DNA from: CAVYXF01 sp963772335
GTDB lineage: Bacteria > Pseudomonadota > Alphaproteobacteria > Rhizobiales > Rhodomicrobiaceae
DNA length: 64,000 nt
Direction: 5' to 3'
Assembly: GCA_963772335.1 (NCBI GenBank)
Contig: CAVYXF010000003.1
Coordinates: forward strand, 372,001 to 436,000
Positions 8,727 through 17,117 of this stretch are shown here, piece after piece. The position numbers and the translations under genes were made by a program. Under the pieces are notes generated by a model. That model searched no databases. It was not told the origin of the DNA and saw only the letters and a list, made by a program, of their open reading frames with translations. The stretch's first letter is position 1; every line of letters begins with the position of its first letter.

Positions 8727-8927
8727 ACAAATGACCCGTGTGCCGCCGCGTCCAAACTTCGGACAAGGCGCGCAACACGCAGATATTCCATTGATCTGCG
8801 TGATTTCTGGAACATCGTTGACGGCGGCGAGTGAAGTCGGCCGTAATCAGCGACGGGCGCCACCGCAGAGCGGCACCAGCGGACGCCTGATCTGCTGACC
8901 GATGCGCCGGTAATCTCGGGCATGCGC

Positions 8928-10277
8928 TCAACTGATGTGATCCGGCTCGCAGAGGATCAGCGTCGCAAGCGTCCGGGCGGCCCGCTCGTCTGAGACCAGC
9001 GCATCGACGGCGCCCTGGATTGCCCTTCGGCGCTCCAGCGACAGATCGCGCGCAAGCTCATGAAACTTTCGCGTCATTTCCTCATCGGCCAATGGCGAGG
9101 CGGCATCGCCGCGCGCCTCCGTCACTGGCGAACGAAGGCTTGTACCGTCCTTGCGAGTGATGATGACGAGGGCGAGGCGCTTCGCTGGGAAGAGCGCCGT
9201 GAAGTCGGCGCGTTCGACAAGTACAATCCTGGCCGTCATCGCCGCAATGGCTGGGTCACCGAGCCCGCTCGGACCGATCTCGTCAGCGCCAAGCCGGCCT
9301 CGAACCAAATAGGCGGCAAGGGGAAAGCCGAGGGCGTATTGCGCCGCTTCAGTGGTCCGCGGTACGGCCGTGCCAAGACAAACCGCCTCGTGGAACGTTT
9401 CCACCGTGATCTGGGCAATGTCCGGGGGCCGTATCGCATTTGCCTGGACAAGCCCAACTGCGGCCTCCAGGGCTGGCTGCGCCCAACGACAGACGGGATA
9501 CGGCTTGAAATACATCTCGAGCATGCGCCAGCGCGTGCCGAGATCCGACCAGAGCTCGTCCTGCTCGGCCGCTTCAAAGGTTATTGCCGGTGCTCCGGTG
9601 AAACCGTCAGATGCAAGATAGGCAGCCGCCACACCAGCCAAGGCGCCCCAGCCTGATCCGTCCTTGAGCATAGTCGGATGGTCTATACAGCGCATCATCT
9701 GGCTGCGCGGACCGTGATATTCCGCGATGCCGAGCGCCTGCCGCGTCTTTTCGCGATCGAGGCCAAGGAGACGCGCTGTCACGGCCGCACAGCCAAGCGC
9801 GTTCCATGCACCGGACGTATGATAGTCGCTGACACTGGCGTGCAGCGCGATGCCTGCCCGGATGGCGATTTCGTAGCCGACGACAAGCGCGGTCAGCCAT
9901 TCGCGCCCGTCCAGTCGGCCCGTGGCGATGAGTTCCTCGGCGTCGGCCACGGCGAGCAGCGCCGGCAGAATAGCGACGCCGGCATGCCCCTTGGTGAGCG
10001 GATGACCATCATGACCGTCGAACGCGTCGATGGTGGAGGCTCCGGCATAGGCGGCACCTGCTGCGCTGACCCGGCGGCCATCGAAGATCAACCGCGCCCC
10101 GCTTTCGGACGCCTGCATCTGACGGACGGCCAGGCCATGAACGATGCGCGACAGCTCGGTCGCTCGCCCGGCGGCGGCAACGCCGATCAGATCCAAAGCG
10201 CAGCGCTTGGCCTGGTGCACGACTGGCTCGGGGAGATCGCTGAAAGTCAGATCGTGAACGAAGTCGAGCGCGGACAT
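8928..10277 (-). CDS. MmgE/PrpD family protein (putative 2-methylcitrate dehydratase-like lyase)
   Basis: A 449-residue protein of the MmgE/PrpD superfamily: FVHDLTFSDLPEPVVHQAKRC at the start (read in two parts), GASTIDAFDGHDGHPLTKGH in the first third and a MYFKPYPVCRWAQPALEA segment in the middle are family hallmarks. Characterised members dehydrate 2-methylcitrate or isomerise related small acids, but many catabolic operons carry members of unknown substrate. It lies three bases after a nitrilase-family gene and is the last gene of the quaternary-amine importer operon, so its substrate is more likely linked to that compound than to propionate; no prpB/prpC lies nearby. Confidence 0.85.
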   Translation of the reverse strand: MSALDFVHDLTFSDLPEPVVHQAKRCALDLIGVAAAGRATELSRIVHGLAVRQMQASESGARLIFDGRRVSAAGAAYAGASTIDAFDGHDGHPLTKGHAGVAILPALLAVADAEELIATGRLDGREWLTALVVGYEIAIRAGIALHASVSDYHTSGAWNALGCAAVTARLLGLDREKTRQALGIAEYHGPRSQMMRCIDHPTMLKDGSGWGALAGVAAAYLASDGFTGAPAITFEAAEQDELWSDLGTRWRMLEMYFKPYPVCRWAQPALEAAVGLVQANAIRPPDIAQITVETFHEAVCLGTAVPRTTEAAQYALGFPLAAYLVRGRLGADEIGPSGLGDPAIAAMTARIVLVERADFTALFPAKRLALVIITRKDGTSLRSPVTEARGDAASPLADEEMTRKFHELARDLSLERRRAIQGAVDALVSDERAARTLATLILCEPDHIS

Positions 10278-10280
10278 GGC

Positions 10281-11150
10281 TCAAGCATCTGGGACAGGCA
10301 TCGGACTGGCGCGAAGCAGGTGTGTCCCAAGCAGATGCATGATCAGTTCGGGGCTGCTGGTGAGTGCCGTCGGAAGGCGTTCGCGCGCGGTGAAGCTGTC
10401 GTTCCGGTCGATCTCGGCAATCGCCAGCGCCTCGCCCTGCCCCGCGCAGGCAAGCTCCCGACCGAATGCATCGAGGATGCGCGACCCTCCCCAGAAATCC
10501 ATGCCGTCCCGTTTTCCCCAGTAATTGGCGAAGACGATCGGCAGGCCATAGATCAAAGCTGTATGCCCAAGGTTTGTCGCCCAGCCGGAGGGATTGTCGA
10601 AGCCTTCGACGGCACCGCGCGAGGAGGCGGCGGGCAGGATCAGGATCTCTGCACCACTGAGTGCGACGAGCCAGGTCAGTGCAAAATTCCATGCATCGGC
10701 GCAGATCAGCGTCGCGGCGGGCCAGCCGTCGCAAACATCGCAAAGGGTAAGGCTGTCTCCGGCCGAATAGACCTGGTTCTCGCGCAGATTGCCATAGCCC
10801 GGCAGGTTGATCTTGCGATGCACGGCAACGCTGCGTCCGCCCGACAGCAAGGCCTGGGCATTGAAAAATTGGCCATCGTCTGCCGCTTCGATGAAGCCGA
10901 AGGAGACCGCCATGGGGGCGGCGGCCTCGGCCAACGCCTTCAGTTCGGCCGCGCAGCGCGGGCGCCCAAGCCGCGGCAGGTCGGGGTCGGAGAAATAGTC
11001 CGTGAGCGAAAGCTCGGGGAAGACGAGGAGCTCTACCTGCTTGCTCCTCGCTTCCGCGATGATGGCCAGATGCCGCGCGAGATTGGCATCAATATCTCCG
11101 CTGCGGCATTCGATCTGCGCAGCAGCAACCACAAGCCCAGACATGCTCAT
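10281..11150 (-). CDS. Carbon-nitrogen hydrolase (nitrilase superfamily)
   Basis: A 289-residue nitrilase-superfamily hydrolase. The catalytic Glu lies in LLVFPELSLTDYF, the Lys in AVHRKINLPGYG, and the Cys in ATLICADAWNFALTW, the Glu-Lys-Cys triad of amidases and nitrilases. It would hydrolyse an amide or nitrile bond in the cytoplasm. It follows the periplasmic binding-protein gene after about 20 bases and precedes the MmgE/PrpD gene by three bases, suggesting it acts on the imported compound or a derivative such as an amidated betaine. The substrate is not readable from sequence. Confidence 0.88.
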   Translation of the reverse strand: MSMSGLVVAAAQIECRSGDIDANLARHLAIIAEARSKQVELLVFPELSLTDYFSDPDLPRLGRPRCAAELKALAEAAAPMAVSFGFIEAADDGQFFNAQALLSGGRSVAVHRKINLPGYGNLRENQVYSAGDSLTLCDVCDGWPAATLICADAWNFALTWLVALSGAEILILPAASSRGAVEGFDNPSGWATNLGHTALIYGLPIVFANYWGKRDGMDFWGGSRILDAFGRELACAGQGEALAIAEIDRNDSFTARERLPTALTSSPELIMHLLGTHLLRASPMPVPDA

Positions 11151-11170
11151 GCCTCCCGCCGCCCGTGGGG

Positions 11171-12061
11171 TCAGACCAGTCCCTGCTTTTTCAGGAACTC
11201 GCTCGCGACATCCTCGATAGTTTTCTTGTCGACGTCGACCGAGGCGTTCAGGCGCGCCATGGTGGCATCGTCGAGCTTGGCGGATAGTGCGTTTAGCGCG
11301 TCGCCAACGGCCGGATTCTTGTCGAGCGTCTCCTTGCGGATGACGGGCGTCATCGCATAGGTCGGGAAAAAGTCCTTGTTATCTTTAAGGATAACGAAGT
11401 TGAAGGCCGGCACGCGGCCATCGGTGGCGAACACCAGCCCGACATCGACCTGACTGTCACGCAGCGCTTGATAGATCAGGCCGGTATCCATGCGCACGAT
11501 GTTCTCGCGCCCGAATTCAAAGTCATAGGCTTTCTCGAGCGGCTTCAATCCATCTGGCCGGGCGTAAAACTCGGCATTGCAGCCGAATTTCAGCGCCTCA
11601 CCGGCTTTAACCTTGGCGGCGAGATCGGCGAGCGTCTTGATGCCGCGTTTCTCCGCATCGGCCTCGCGCATCGCGAGCGCATAGGTGTTGTTGGCCTTGG
11701 ACGGGTTCAGCCAGACCAGCCCCTTGGCCGCATCGAGTTCCTTTACCTTGGCGTAGGTGGCGGCAGCGTCAAGCTTCTCCGTCACCTTATTGAAGGTGAT
11801 CAGCGAAGTGCCGGTATATTCCCAATAGACGTCCACCTGTCCGGCTTCCTGGGCCTGCCGCAACGGCGCGGTGCCGAGGCCGGCGCGCTTATCGACAGTG
11901 AAGCCCTTGGCCCTAAGCAGCTGGGCCGTCATTTCGGCCATGATCTGCTGCTCGGTGAAATTTTTGCCGCCCACGACGACGGTCTGGGCCTTAGAGACGG
12001 TGGGAGCGACCCCGAACAGGACGGCGGAGGCGATCAAAGCGAGAAAATGTCGTTTCAGCAT
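11171..12061 (-). CDS. Glycine betaine/osmoprotectant-type ABC binding protein (OpuCC/OsmF-like)
   Basis: A 296-residue OpuAC-family binding protein with a Sec signal peptide (MLKRHFLALIASAVLFGVAP, cleavage near VSKAQT). The mature start VVVGGKNFTEQQIMAEM and the stretch VDVYWEYTGTSLITFNKV are typical of the OpuC/YehZ branch. It captures a quaternary ammonium compound for the two permeases and ATPase encoded upstream in the same operon. The adjoining AraC/Rieske genes suggest catabolic rather than osmotic use. Confidence 0.88.
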   Translation of the reverse strand: MLKRHFLALIASAVLFGVAPTVSKAQTVVVGGKNFTEQQIMAEMTAQLLRAKGFTVDKRAGLGTAPLRQAQEAGQVDVYWEYTGTSLITFNKVTEKLDAAATYAKVKELDAAKGLVWLNPSKANNTYALAMREADAEKRGIKTLADLAAKVKAGEALKFGCNAEFYARPDGLKPLEKAYDFEFGRENIVRMDTGLIYQALRDSQVDVGLVFATDGRVPAFNFVILKDNKDFFPTYAMTPVIRKETLDKNPAVGDALNALSAKLDDATMARLNASVDVDKKTIEDVASEFLKKQGLV

Positions 12062-12086
12062 GGCTCTTCCTCTTATTTGCGCTGCT

Positions 12087-12815
12087 TCAACGCAGCGGAT
12101 TCACTCCCCTTGGAACCAGCCAGTACTGGACCTGGCCGGTTGCGAAATCGACGGCCACCGCGAGCAGCGCGGTGGGTATGGCGCCGGCGAGCAGCATGGA
12201 CGTGTCCATGAGATCGATGCCCGTGAAGATGAGCTCGCCGAGCCCACCGCCGCCAATGAGAAAAGCTAGCGGCACGGTGCCGACATTGATGGCGAGCGCC
12301 GTGCGCACGCCCGCGAGTATCACGAACAATGCATTAGGCAGCTCGATGCGCCATAGAATCTGCTGCGGGGTCATGCCCATGCCGCGCGCGGCCTCGAGGA
12401 GATAGGCCGGCACGGAGCGCAGGCCCGCAATGGTGTTCAACACGATCGGCAGCAGCGTCAGCACGAACAGCGCGAAGATCGCGGGCGGCGCGCCGATGCC
12501 GAGGAACGACATGGCGATGGCGATGAGGGCGAGGGTCGGAATGGTCGTGCCGAGATTGACGACTTGCGTCACCGCATCGGCGTATCTGTCGAACCGCTCG
12601 CGCGTGAGCAGAACGCCAAGCGGCACCCCCACCGCAATAGCCAGCGCGGCGGATACCGCCGTCAGAAAAAGATGCTGCCGCGTCAGGTAGATCACATCGC
12701 TGCTATAGCGCAGGAGCGCCTCTAGTGCTCCGCGCGACTGCAACCAGGCGCCGAGCGCAAAAGCCCCGGCGAGGAGAGCGAAACGGAGCGCGCTTGTCAG
12801 TCCGCCCCCTCGCAT
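12087..12815 (-). CDS. Osmoprotectant ABC transporter permease (OpuCB/YehY-like)
   Basis: An inner-membrane permease of about 242 residues with the BPD_transp_1 EAA-type loop (AYLLEAARGMGMTPQQILWRIELP in two parts) and multiple hydrophobic segments. The open frame extends upstream into the ATPase gene; the ATG at 12815 follows the ATPase stop by one base and has AGGA nine bases upstream, while an ATG at 12830 overlaps the ATPase end. I use 12815. It pairs with the permease at 13920-14573; two different permease subunits plus a single ATPase is the OpuC/YehWXYZ layout. Confidence 0.87.
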   Translation of the reverse strand: MRGGGLTSALRFALLAGAFALGAWLQSRGALEALLRYSSDVIYLTRQHLFLTAVSAALAIAVGVPLGVLLTRERFDRYADAVTQVVNLGTTIPTLALIAIAMSFLGIGAPPAIFALFVLTLLPIVLNTIAGLRSVPAYLLEAARGMGMTPQQILWRIELPNALFVILAGVRTALAINVGTVPLAFLIGGGGLGELIFTGIDLMDTSMLLAGAIPTALLAVAVDFATGQVQYWLVPRGVNPLR

Positions 12816-12816
12816 C

Positions 12817-13923
12817 TCAGCTATCCTCATAAGTGGCGCCGAGCTTCCAGGTGATGGTCCGTTGCGAGATATAGCCCTTGTAGAAGCCGTCATCGTCGAC
12901 GCAGGCGAGCCAGGTCACGCCGTGGGTGAACATCTGCGACACAGCCACACGCAGGTCGTCGCGCAGATTGACGACGCCAGGGAGCGGCTCCTGATGCTCG
13001 CCCACCGTGCCCTTCTGATCCCGGGCGACCTCGGCGCGGACCAGGCCGCGTGCCCGGCCCCGCGGACCGACCATCACGATAGAGGTATGCCCGTACTTCC
13101 CCATCAGTTCGGCGGCGGTCTCCAGGCTGTCCTCGGCGCGCACGCGAGGCGGATCGCTCATCATGGCATCGCGGACCTTAACAAGCCGCAGCCGCTTCAG
13201 CGTGCGGTCGGAGCCGACAAATTCGGCGACGAACGCATCGGCCGGATGGGCGAGCACATTGTCGGGCGTGTCGTATTGAACGGGGCGGCCGTCGCGGAAA
13301 ATTGCAATCCGGGTGCCCATCTTCACCGCCTCGTCGATGTCGTGGCTGACGAACACGATAGTCTTCTTGAGCTCGGCCTGGAGCTTGAGGAATTCGTCCT
13401 GGATCACCTCGCGGTTGATCGGATCGATGGCGCCGAACGGCTCGTCCATCAGAAGAACCGGCGGGTCGGCAGCAAGCGCGCGCACCACGCCGACGCGCTG
13501 CTGCTGACCACCGGAGAGCTGCTTGGGATAGCGCTTCAGGAACACGGCCGGATCGAGGTTGACCATCTGCAGAAGATCAGCGGCACGAGTGCGCGCTTTG
13601 GTTCGCGGCCAGCGCAAGAGGTCCGGTACAACGCAGATATTGTCCTCGACCGTCATGTTCGGGAACAGGCCGATCTGCTGAATCACATAGCCGATCGAGC
13701 GGCGCAGGGTGACGGCATCCATCGTTGCGGTGTCGCGGCCGTCGACGAAAATCTTGCCGGACGAGGGCGGGATCAGCCGATTGATCATCTTCATGGTCGT
13801 GGTCTTGCCGCAGCCCGAAGGCCCGAGCAGCACGCAGACTTCGCCGGCCGGCACCTCCATGTCCACGCGATCGACCGCGACCGTGTCGCCGAACAGCTTA
13901 GTGACCTGGTCGAGACGGATCAT
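12817..13923 (-). CDS. Osmoprotectant ABC transporter ATPase with C-terminal CBS domains (OpuCA/ProV-like)
   Basis: A 368-residue ATPase: Walker A GPSGCGKTTTMK, signature QLSGGQQQRVGVVRALA, Walker B LLMDEPFGAIDP. The C-terminal ~110 residues form a CBS-domain pair (from VRDAMMSDPPRVRAEDS onward), which in OpuA-type transporters senses ionic strength or nucleotides. The start ATG at 13923 overlaps the permease stop (ATGA). A much longer open frame runs upstream in the same phase through the permease gene, but it has no domain content and is a high-GC shadow. Confidence 0.92.
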   Translation of the reverse strand: MIRLDQVTKLFGDTVAVDRVDMEVPAGEVCVLLGPSGCGKTTTMKMINRLIPPSSGKIFVDGRDTATMDAVTLRRSIGYVIQQIGLFPNMTVEDNICVVPDLLRWPRTKARTRAADLLQMVNLDPAVFLKRYPKQLSGGQQQRVGVVRALAADPPVLLMDEPFGAIDPINREVIQDEFLKLQAELKKTIVFVSHDIDEAVKMGTRIAIFRDGRPVQYDTPDNVLAHPADAFVAEFVGSDRTLKRLRLVKVRDAMMSDPPRVRAEDSLETAAELMGKYGHTSIVMVGPRGRARGLVRAEVARDQKGTVGEHQEPLPGVVNLRDDLRVAVSQMFTHGVTWLACVDDDGFYKGYISQRTITWKLGATYEDS

Positions 13924-14573
13924 TTCAGCTTCAGCCCCGGCGAGGTGATCCAGCGCTGCAGTGCAATGAGCGTATAGTCGGCGATGATCGCGAGCAGGCT
14001 GACGGCAAGCGCACCGGTAAGCAGCTGGCGGATGTCGGTCTGCGAGATGCCGCGCGAGATGAAGGTGCCGAGCCCGCCCGCGCCGATATAGGTGGCGATG
14101 GCGGCAATCGCGATATTCAGCACCACGGCGCTGCGCACCCCGTTCATGATGACGGGCAAAGCGAGCGGTAGCTCGACGCGGCGCAGACGTTCGAGCGTGG
14201 TCATGCCCATGCCGGTCGCGGCCTCGCGCAGCGCCGGGTCGACATTCATGATCGCAGTGTAGGTGTTGCGGATGATCGGGAGCTGCGCGTAAAGGATCAG
14301 CGCGATCACCGCCGGCAGATAGCCGATGCCATGACCGATCGGCGACAACAGCGGAATGAGGATGCCGAACAGCGCGATCGATGGAATAGTCATGATCACA
14401 GCGGCGACGTAAAGCACGCGGTCTGCGGCGGCCCTGCTCTGCGTGATCAAGATGCCGAGCGGCACGCCGGTCAGGATTGAGACGCCGACCGAGACACCGA
14501 CTAGGGAGACATGTTCGAGCATCCGCTGCCCGATCACTGGAAGGTTCGCCCAGATGAAGGCGAAGGTCTCCAC
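13920..14573 (-). CDS. Osmoprotectant ABC transporter permease (OpuCD/YehW-like)
   Basis: A 217-residue permease with five or six hydrophobic segments and the cytoplasmic coupling loop REAATGMGMTTLERLRRVEL, which shares the GMGMT core with the second permease of this operon. It is the first gene of the leftward importer-nitrilase-MmgE/PrpD operon, with a ~100-base gap from the AraC-type regulator upstream. Confidence 0.88.
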   Translation of the reverse strand: METFAFIWANLPVIGQRMLEHVSLVGVSVGVSILTGVPLGILITQSRAAADRVLYVAAVIMTIPSIALFGILIPLLSPIGHGIGYLPAVIALILYAQLPIIRNTYTAIMNVDPALREAATGMGMTTLERLRRVELPLALPVIMNGVRSAVVLNIAIAAIATYIGAGGLGTFISRGISQTDIRQLLTGALAVSLLAIIADYTLIALQRWITSPGLKLK

Positions 14574-14676
14574 GATCAGCTCCCTCCAATACTCCTATGT
14601 CCCTCTGTCGCAGTGTCGGTCAGGATGAAGCCGAAAACGCCCCCGGGAAGCGACATCGAACGTCATGAAATCGACG

Positions 14677-15672
14677 TCAGGCCAGGACCTCATCGAGCTG
14701 TGACACTCTTTCCCGCTGCGCGCCGCCGCGAAGCTGGGATGGCCGTACGCCATAGATGCGCTTGAACCAGTGCGCGAAATGCGATGTCGAGGTGAAGCCG
14801 GTGGCAACGGCGACCTCGAGGATGCTCCAGTCGGAATAGAGCAGGAATTCCCGCGCTCTTTCAATTCGCAAGGTCAGATAATAGCGCGCCGGAGAAACCT
14901 CCAGATAGCGCAAGCAGAGACGCTCGAGCTGGCGCACGCTCATGCCGACCCGGTCGGCGATGTGGGCGATGGATATCGTGTGTTCGGTGTGCTGCTGCAT
15001 CAGATTGATGGCGGTGCGCAGCTGTATCGGCACATTGGCGAGACGTTCGAGCCGTCCGCCGCTCTGGCTGTCGCGCTCATCGCGGATGCGCTCGTGATGG
15101 AACTGATTGGCGACGCGTCGGGCGAGACCGTTGCCGTGGCGTGCAGCGATCAGGTGCAGCATCATGTCGAGCGCGGCTGTCCCCCCCGAGCAGGTCAGCC
15201 GGTCGCGATCGAGCTCATAGATTTTGTTTGTGCAGTTAAGGTGCGGAAACTCTTCCTGGAACGCCGGACGGTTCTCCCAGTGGATCGTGCAGCGATAGCC
15301 ATCGAGTAACCCGGCGCGCGCCAGGAGATAAGTGCCTGTTGAGAGCGAGCCTAGCGCAACACCGCTGCGCTGCGCCTTGCGCAGCAGGGTTAGATATCGC
15401 CGCTCCTCGACGGATTGGATGCGCAATCCACCGCACACGAACAGATAGTCCGCCCCCGCTATGGCTTCGTCGGCCTTCTCGGCGGGGAAAGGAATGCCAT
15501 TGGAGGCCGTGACCGGGGCGCCGTCGAGACTTGCCAGTCGCCAGCGCCAGGGATGGCGATTGACCAGCCGGTTGAGCGATCGCACCGGCTCGACCGCGGA
15601 CGCCAAGCTCATCATCGACATTCCGTCGACGAGGAGAAAGCAGACCGTCCTGGTTGAGGCATCTCGTTCCAT
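14677..15672 (-). CDS. GlxA/GbdR-type AraC-family transcriptional regulator
   Basis: A 331-residue regulator. Residues ~8-190 form a DJ-1/PfpI-like (class I amidotransferase) domain in which the usual nucleophile elbow reads GSLSTGTYLLA without Cys, so it is a sensory rather than enzymatic domain. Residues ~230-320 carry the two AraC helix-turn-helix motifs (ISIAHIADRVGMSVRQLERL; ILEVAVATGFTSTSHFAHWF). This architecture is that of GbdR, the glycine-betaine-responsive activator, and the gene sits between a quaternary-amine importer and a betaine-demethylase-like oxygenase. It is divergent from the oxygenase; the spacer holds repeated GTCG-type inverted repeats. Confidence 0.88.
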   Translation of the reverse strand: MERDASTRTVCFLLVDGMSMMSLASAVEPVRSLNRLVNRHPWRWRLASLDGAPVTASNGIPFPAEKADEAIAGADYLFVCGGLRIQSVEERRYLTLLRKAQRSGVALGSLSTGTYLLARAGLLDGYRCTIHWENRPAFQEEFPHLNCTNKIYELDRDRLTCSGGTAALDMMLHLIAARHGNGLARRVANQFHHERIRDERDSQSGGRLERLANVPIQLRTAINLMQQHTEHTISIAHIADRVGMSVRQLERLCLRYLEVSPARYYLTLRIERAREFLLYSDWSILEVAVATGFTSTSHFAHWFKRIYGVRPSQLRGGAQRERVSQLDEVLA

Positions 15673-15756
15673 GGGAGCCCTCGGCCGCTGCGCCTTTTAG
15701 GTTTATTCAGACTGCGGGGACATAACAACGAAAAAGCGACATCGACTATAATAGAG

Positions 15757-15806
15757 CCGACGTCTATTGTCGGAAAGAATATAGAAAGCGTCGCAAAATT
15801 GCGACG
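15757..15806. promoter_or_regulatory. Cluster of inverted repeats, candidate GbdR-type operators
   Basis: Two inverted repeats lie between the divergent AraC-type regulator and Rieske oxygenase genes. The first is CCGAC (15757-15761) with GTCGG (15769-15773). The second is a perfect 8+2+8 palindrome with arms CGTCGCAA (15789-15796) and TTGCGACG (15799-15806). A further AGCGACATCG lies at about 15735-15745. The shared GTCG core suggests one DNA-binding protein, most simply the adjacent AraC-type activator. Confidence 0.55.
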
Positions 15807-15864
15807 TTTCCGCAGCTGAAATAGCCGAATATTTGCTGGTCAGTTTCCGCCAAGGAGGCCGCCG

Positions 15865-17103
15865 ATGATCGATCCTGACCGCATCTCGCGCCTGCTCGCC
15901 GAGAGACGTGAAGGCTTCAGCCTTCCCCAGGCGCTTTATATCGATCCGGCCATGCACGAGGCGGATATCAAGGCGGTGTTCGAGACCGAATGGCTGTTTG
16001 CCTGCAATGCCTGCGAGATCAAGAACCCGGGCGATTACCTGACGCTGGAGATCGGCCCCAATCCCGTCGTGGTGCTGCGCGACCGCGATGGCGAGATTCG
16101 CGCCTTCCACAATAGCTGCCGGCATCGCGGCTCGCGCATTTGCGGATCTGAGAAAGGGCACGTGAACCGGCTGATCTGCCCCTATCACCAATGGGTTTAT
16201 GAGCTGAACGGACGTTTGCGCAATGCTCGCCAGATGCCCGCCGATTTCGACCGCACGGCCTATGGCCTCGTGCCTGCCCATGTCGAGGTGATCTGCGGCA
16301 TGATCTATATCTGTCTCGCCGAGACGCCGCCCGATCTCACCCGCTTCCGCCAGGGCGTGACGCCGTATATCGCACCGCATCAGCCCGAGCGGACCAAGGT
16401 TGCCTTCGAGATGACCATCATCGAGGAGGCAAACTGGAAGCTGGTCATCGAGAACAATCGCGAATGCTACCACTGCGCCGCCAATCACCCCGAGCTCACT
16501 GTGACGCTGGTCGAGTTCGCCATGCCCGACGACCCGCAAGGGCCGGCACAGTTCCAGGATCTGATGGCGCGACAGCAGGCGCGTTGGGACGCGCTCGGCC
16601 TACCGCACCGGCCGGCCGATGGCGGCAATGAGTTCCGCTGCATCCGCCTGCCGTTCAACGAAGGCGCGCTCTCCTTCACCATGGACGGCAGCCCGGCTTG
16701 CAATAGACTGCTCGGCGACTTAACGGACCCCGATCTCGGCTCGGTCCGCATGTTCCGGGCGCCCAACAACTGGAACCATTTCCTTTCCGATCACATCATC
16801 CATTTCCGGGTGCTGCCGCTCGGCCACGACCGCACCGCGCTGCGCACCACCTGGCTGGTGCATGAGGATGCCGTGGAGGGCGTCGATTACAACGTCAAGA
16901 AGCTGACCGAGGTGTGGATCGCCACCAATGATCAGGACGCCGAGCTCTCGGCTGTCAATCACCGCGGCATCCGCTCCATGGCCTATCGTCCCGGACCTTA
17001 TTCGCCCTCCGAATTCATGCTGACGAATTTTACCAATTGGTACGCGGGAAAGCTGGCGGCCTATATCGGCGATCCCGTACCGATGCGGACCGCGGCGGAG
17101 TGA
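15865..17103 (+). CDS. gbcA: Rieske non-haem iron oxygenase, glycine betaine demethylase-like (GbcA)
   Basis: A 412-residue ring-hydroxylating-type oxygenase alpha subunit. The Rieske [2Fe-2S] ligands appear as CRHRGSRIC and, after ~17 residues, CPYHQW (Cys-x-His ... Cys-x-x-His). The mononuclear iron site reads NNRECYHCAANHPEL. In the GbcA family this enzyme oxidatively demethylates glycine betaine to dimethylglycine. A strong AGGAGG six bases before the ATG supports the start. The partner reductase (GbcB) is not adjacent; the next genes are opposite-strand FAD oxidoreductases. Stachydrine-type demethylase is the main alternative. Confidence 0.82.
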   Translation: MIDPDRISRLLAERREGFSLPQALYIDPAMHEADIKAVFETEWLFACNACEIKNPGDYLTLEIGPNPVVVLRDRDGEIRAFHNSCRHRGSRICGSEKGHVNRLICPYHQWVYELNGRLRNARQMPADFDRTAYGLVPAHVEVICGMIYICLAETPPDLTRFRQGVTPYIAPHQPERTKVAFEMTIIEEANWKLVIENNRECYHCAANHPELTVTLVEFAMPDDPQGPAQFQDLMARQQARWDALGLPHRPADGGNEFRCIRLPFNEGALSFTMDGSPACNRLLGDLTDPDLGSVRMFRAPNNWNHFLSDHIIHFRVLPLGHDRTALRTTWLVHEDAVEGVDYNVKKLTEVWIATNDQDAELSAVNHRGIRSMAYRPGPYSPSEFMLTNFTNWYAGKLAAYIGDPVPMRTAAE

Positions 17104-17117
17104 GCCGCCATGATATC

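Noticed and set aside
9678..11360. A 560-codon open frame on the plus strand across the MmgE/PrpD and nitrilase genes
   Set aside because: It lies antisense to two genes with clear family motifs, has no recognisable domain and is a typical shadow frame of GC-rich coding DNA.
13924..14589. Upstream extension of the ProV-like ATPase to 590 residues
   Set aside because: The extension overlaps the permease gene in another frame and translates to Arg/His/Ala-rich low-complexity sequence; the ATG at 13923 gives a normal ATPase with ATGA coupling.
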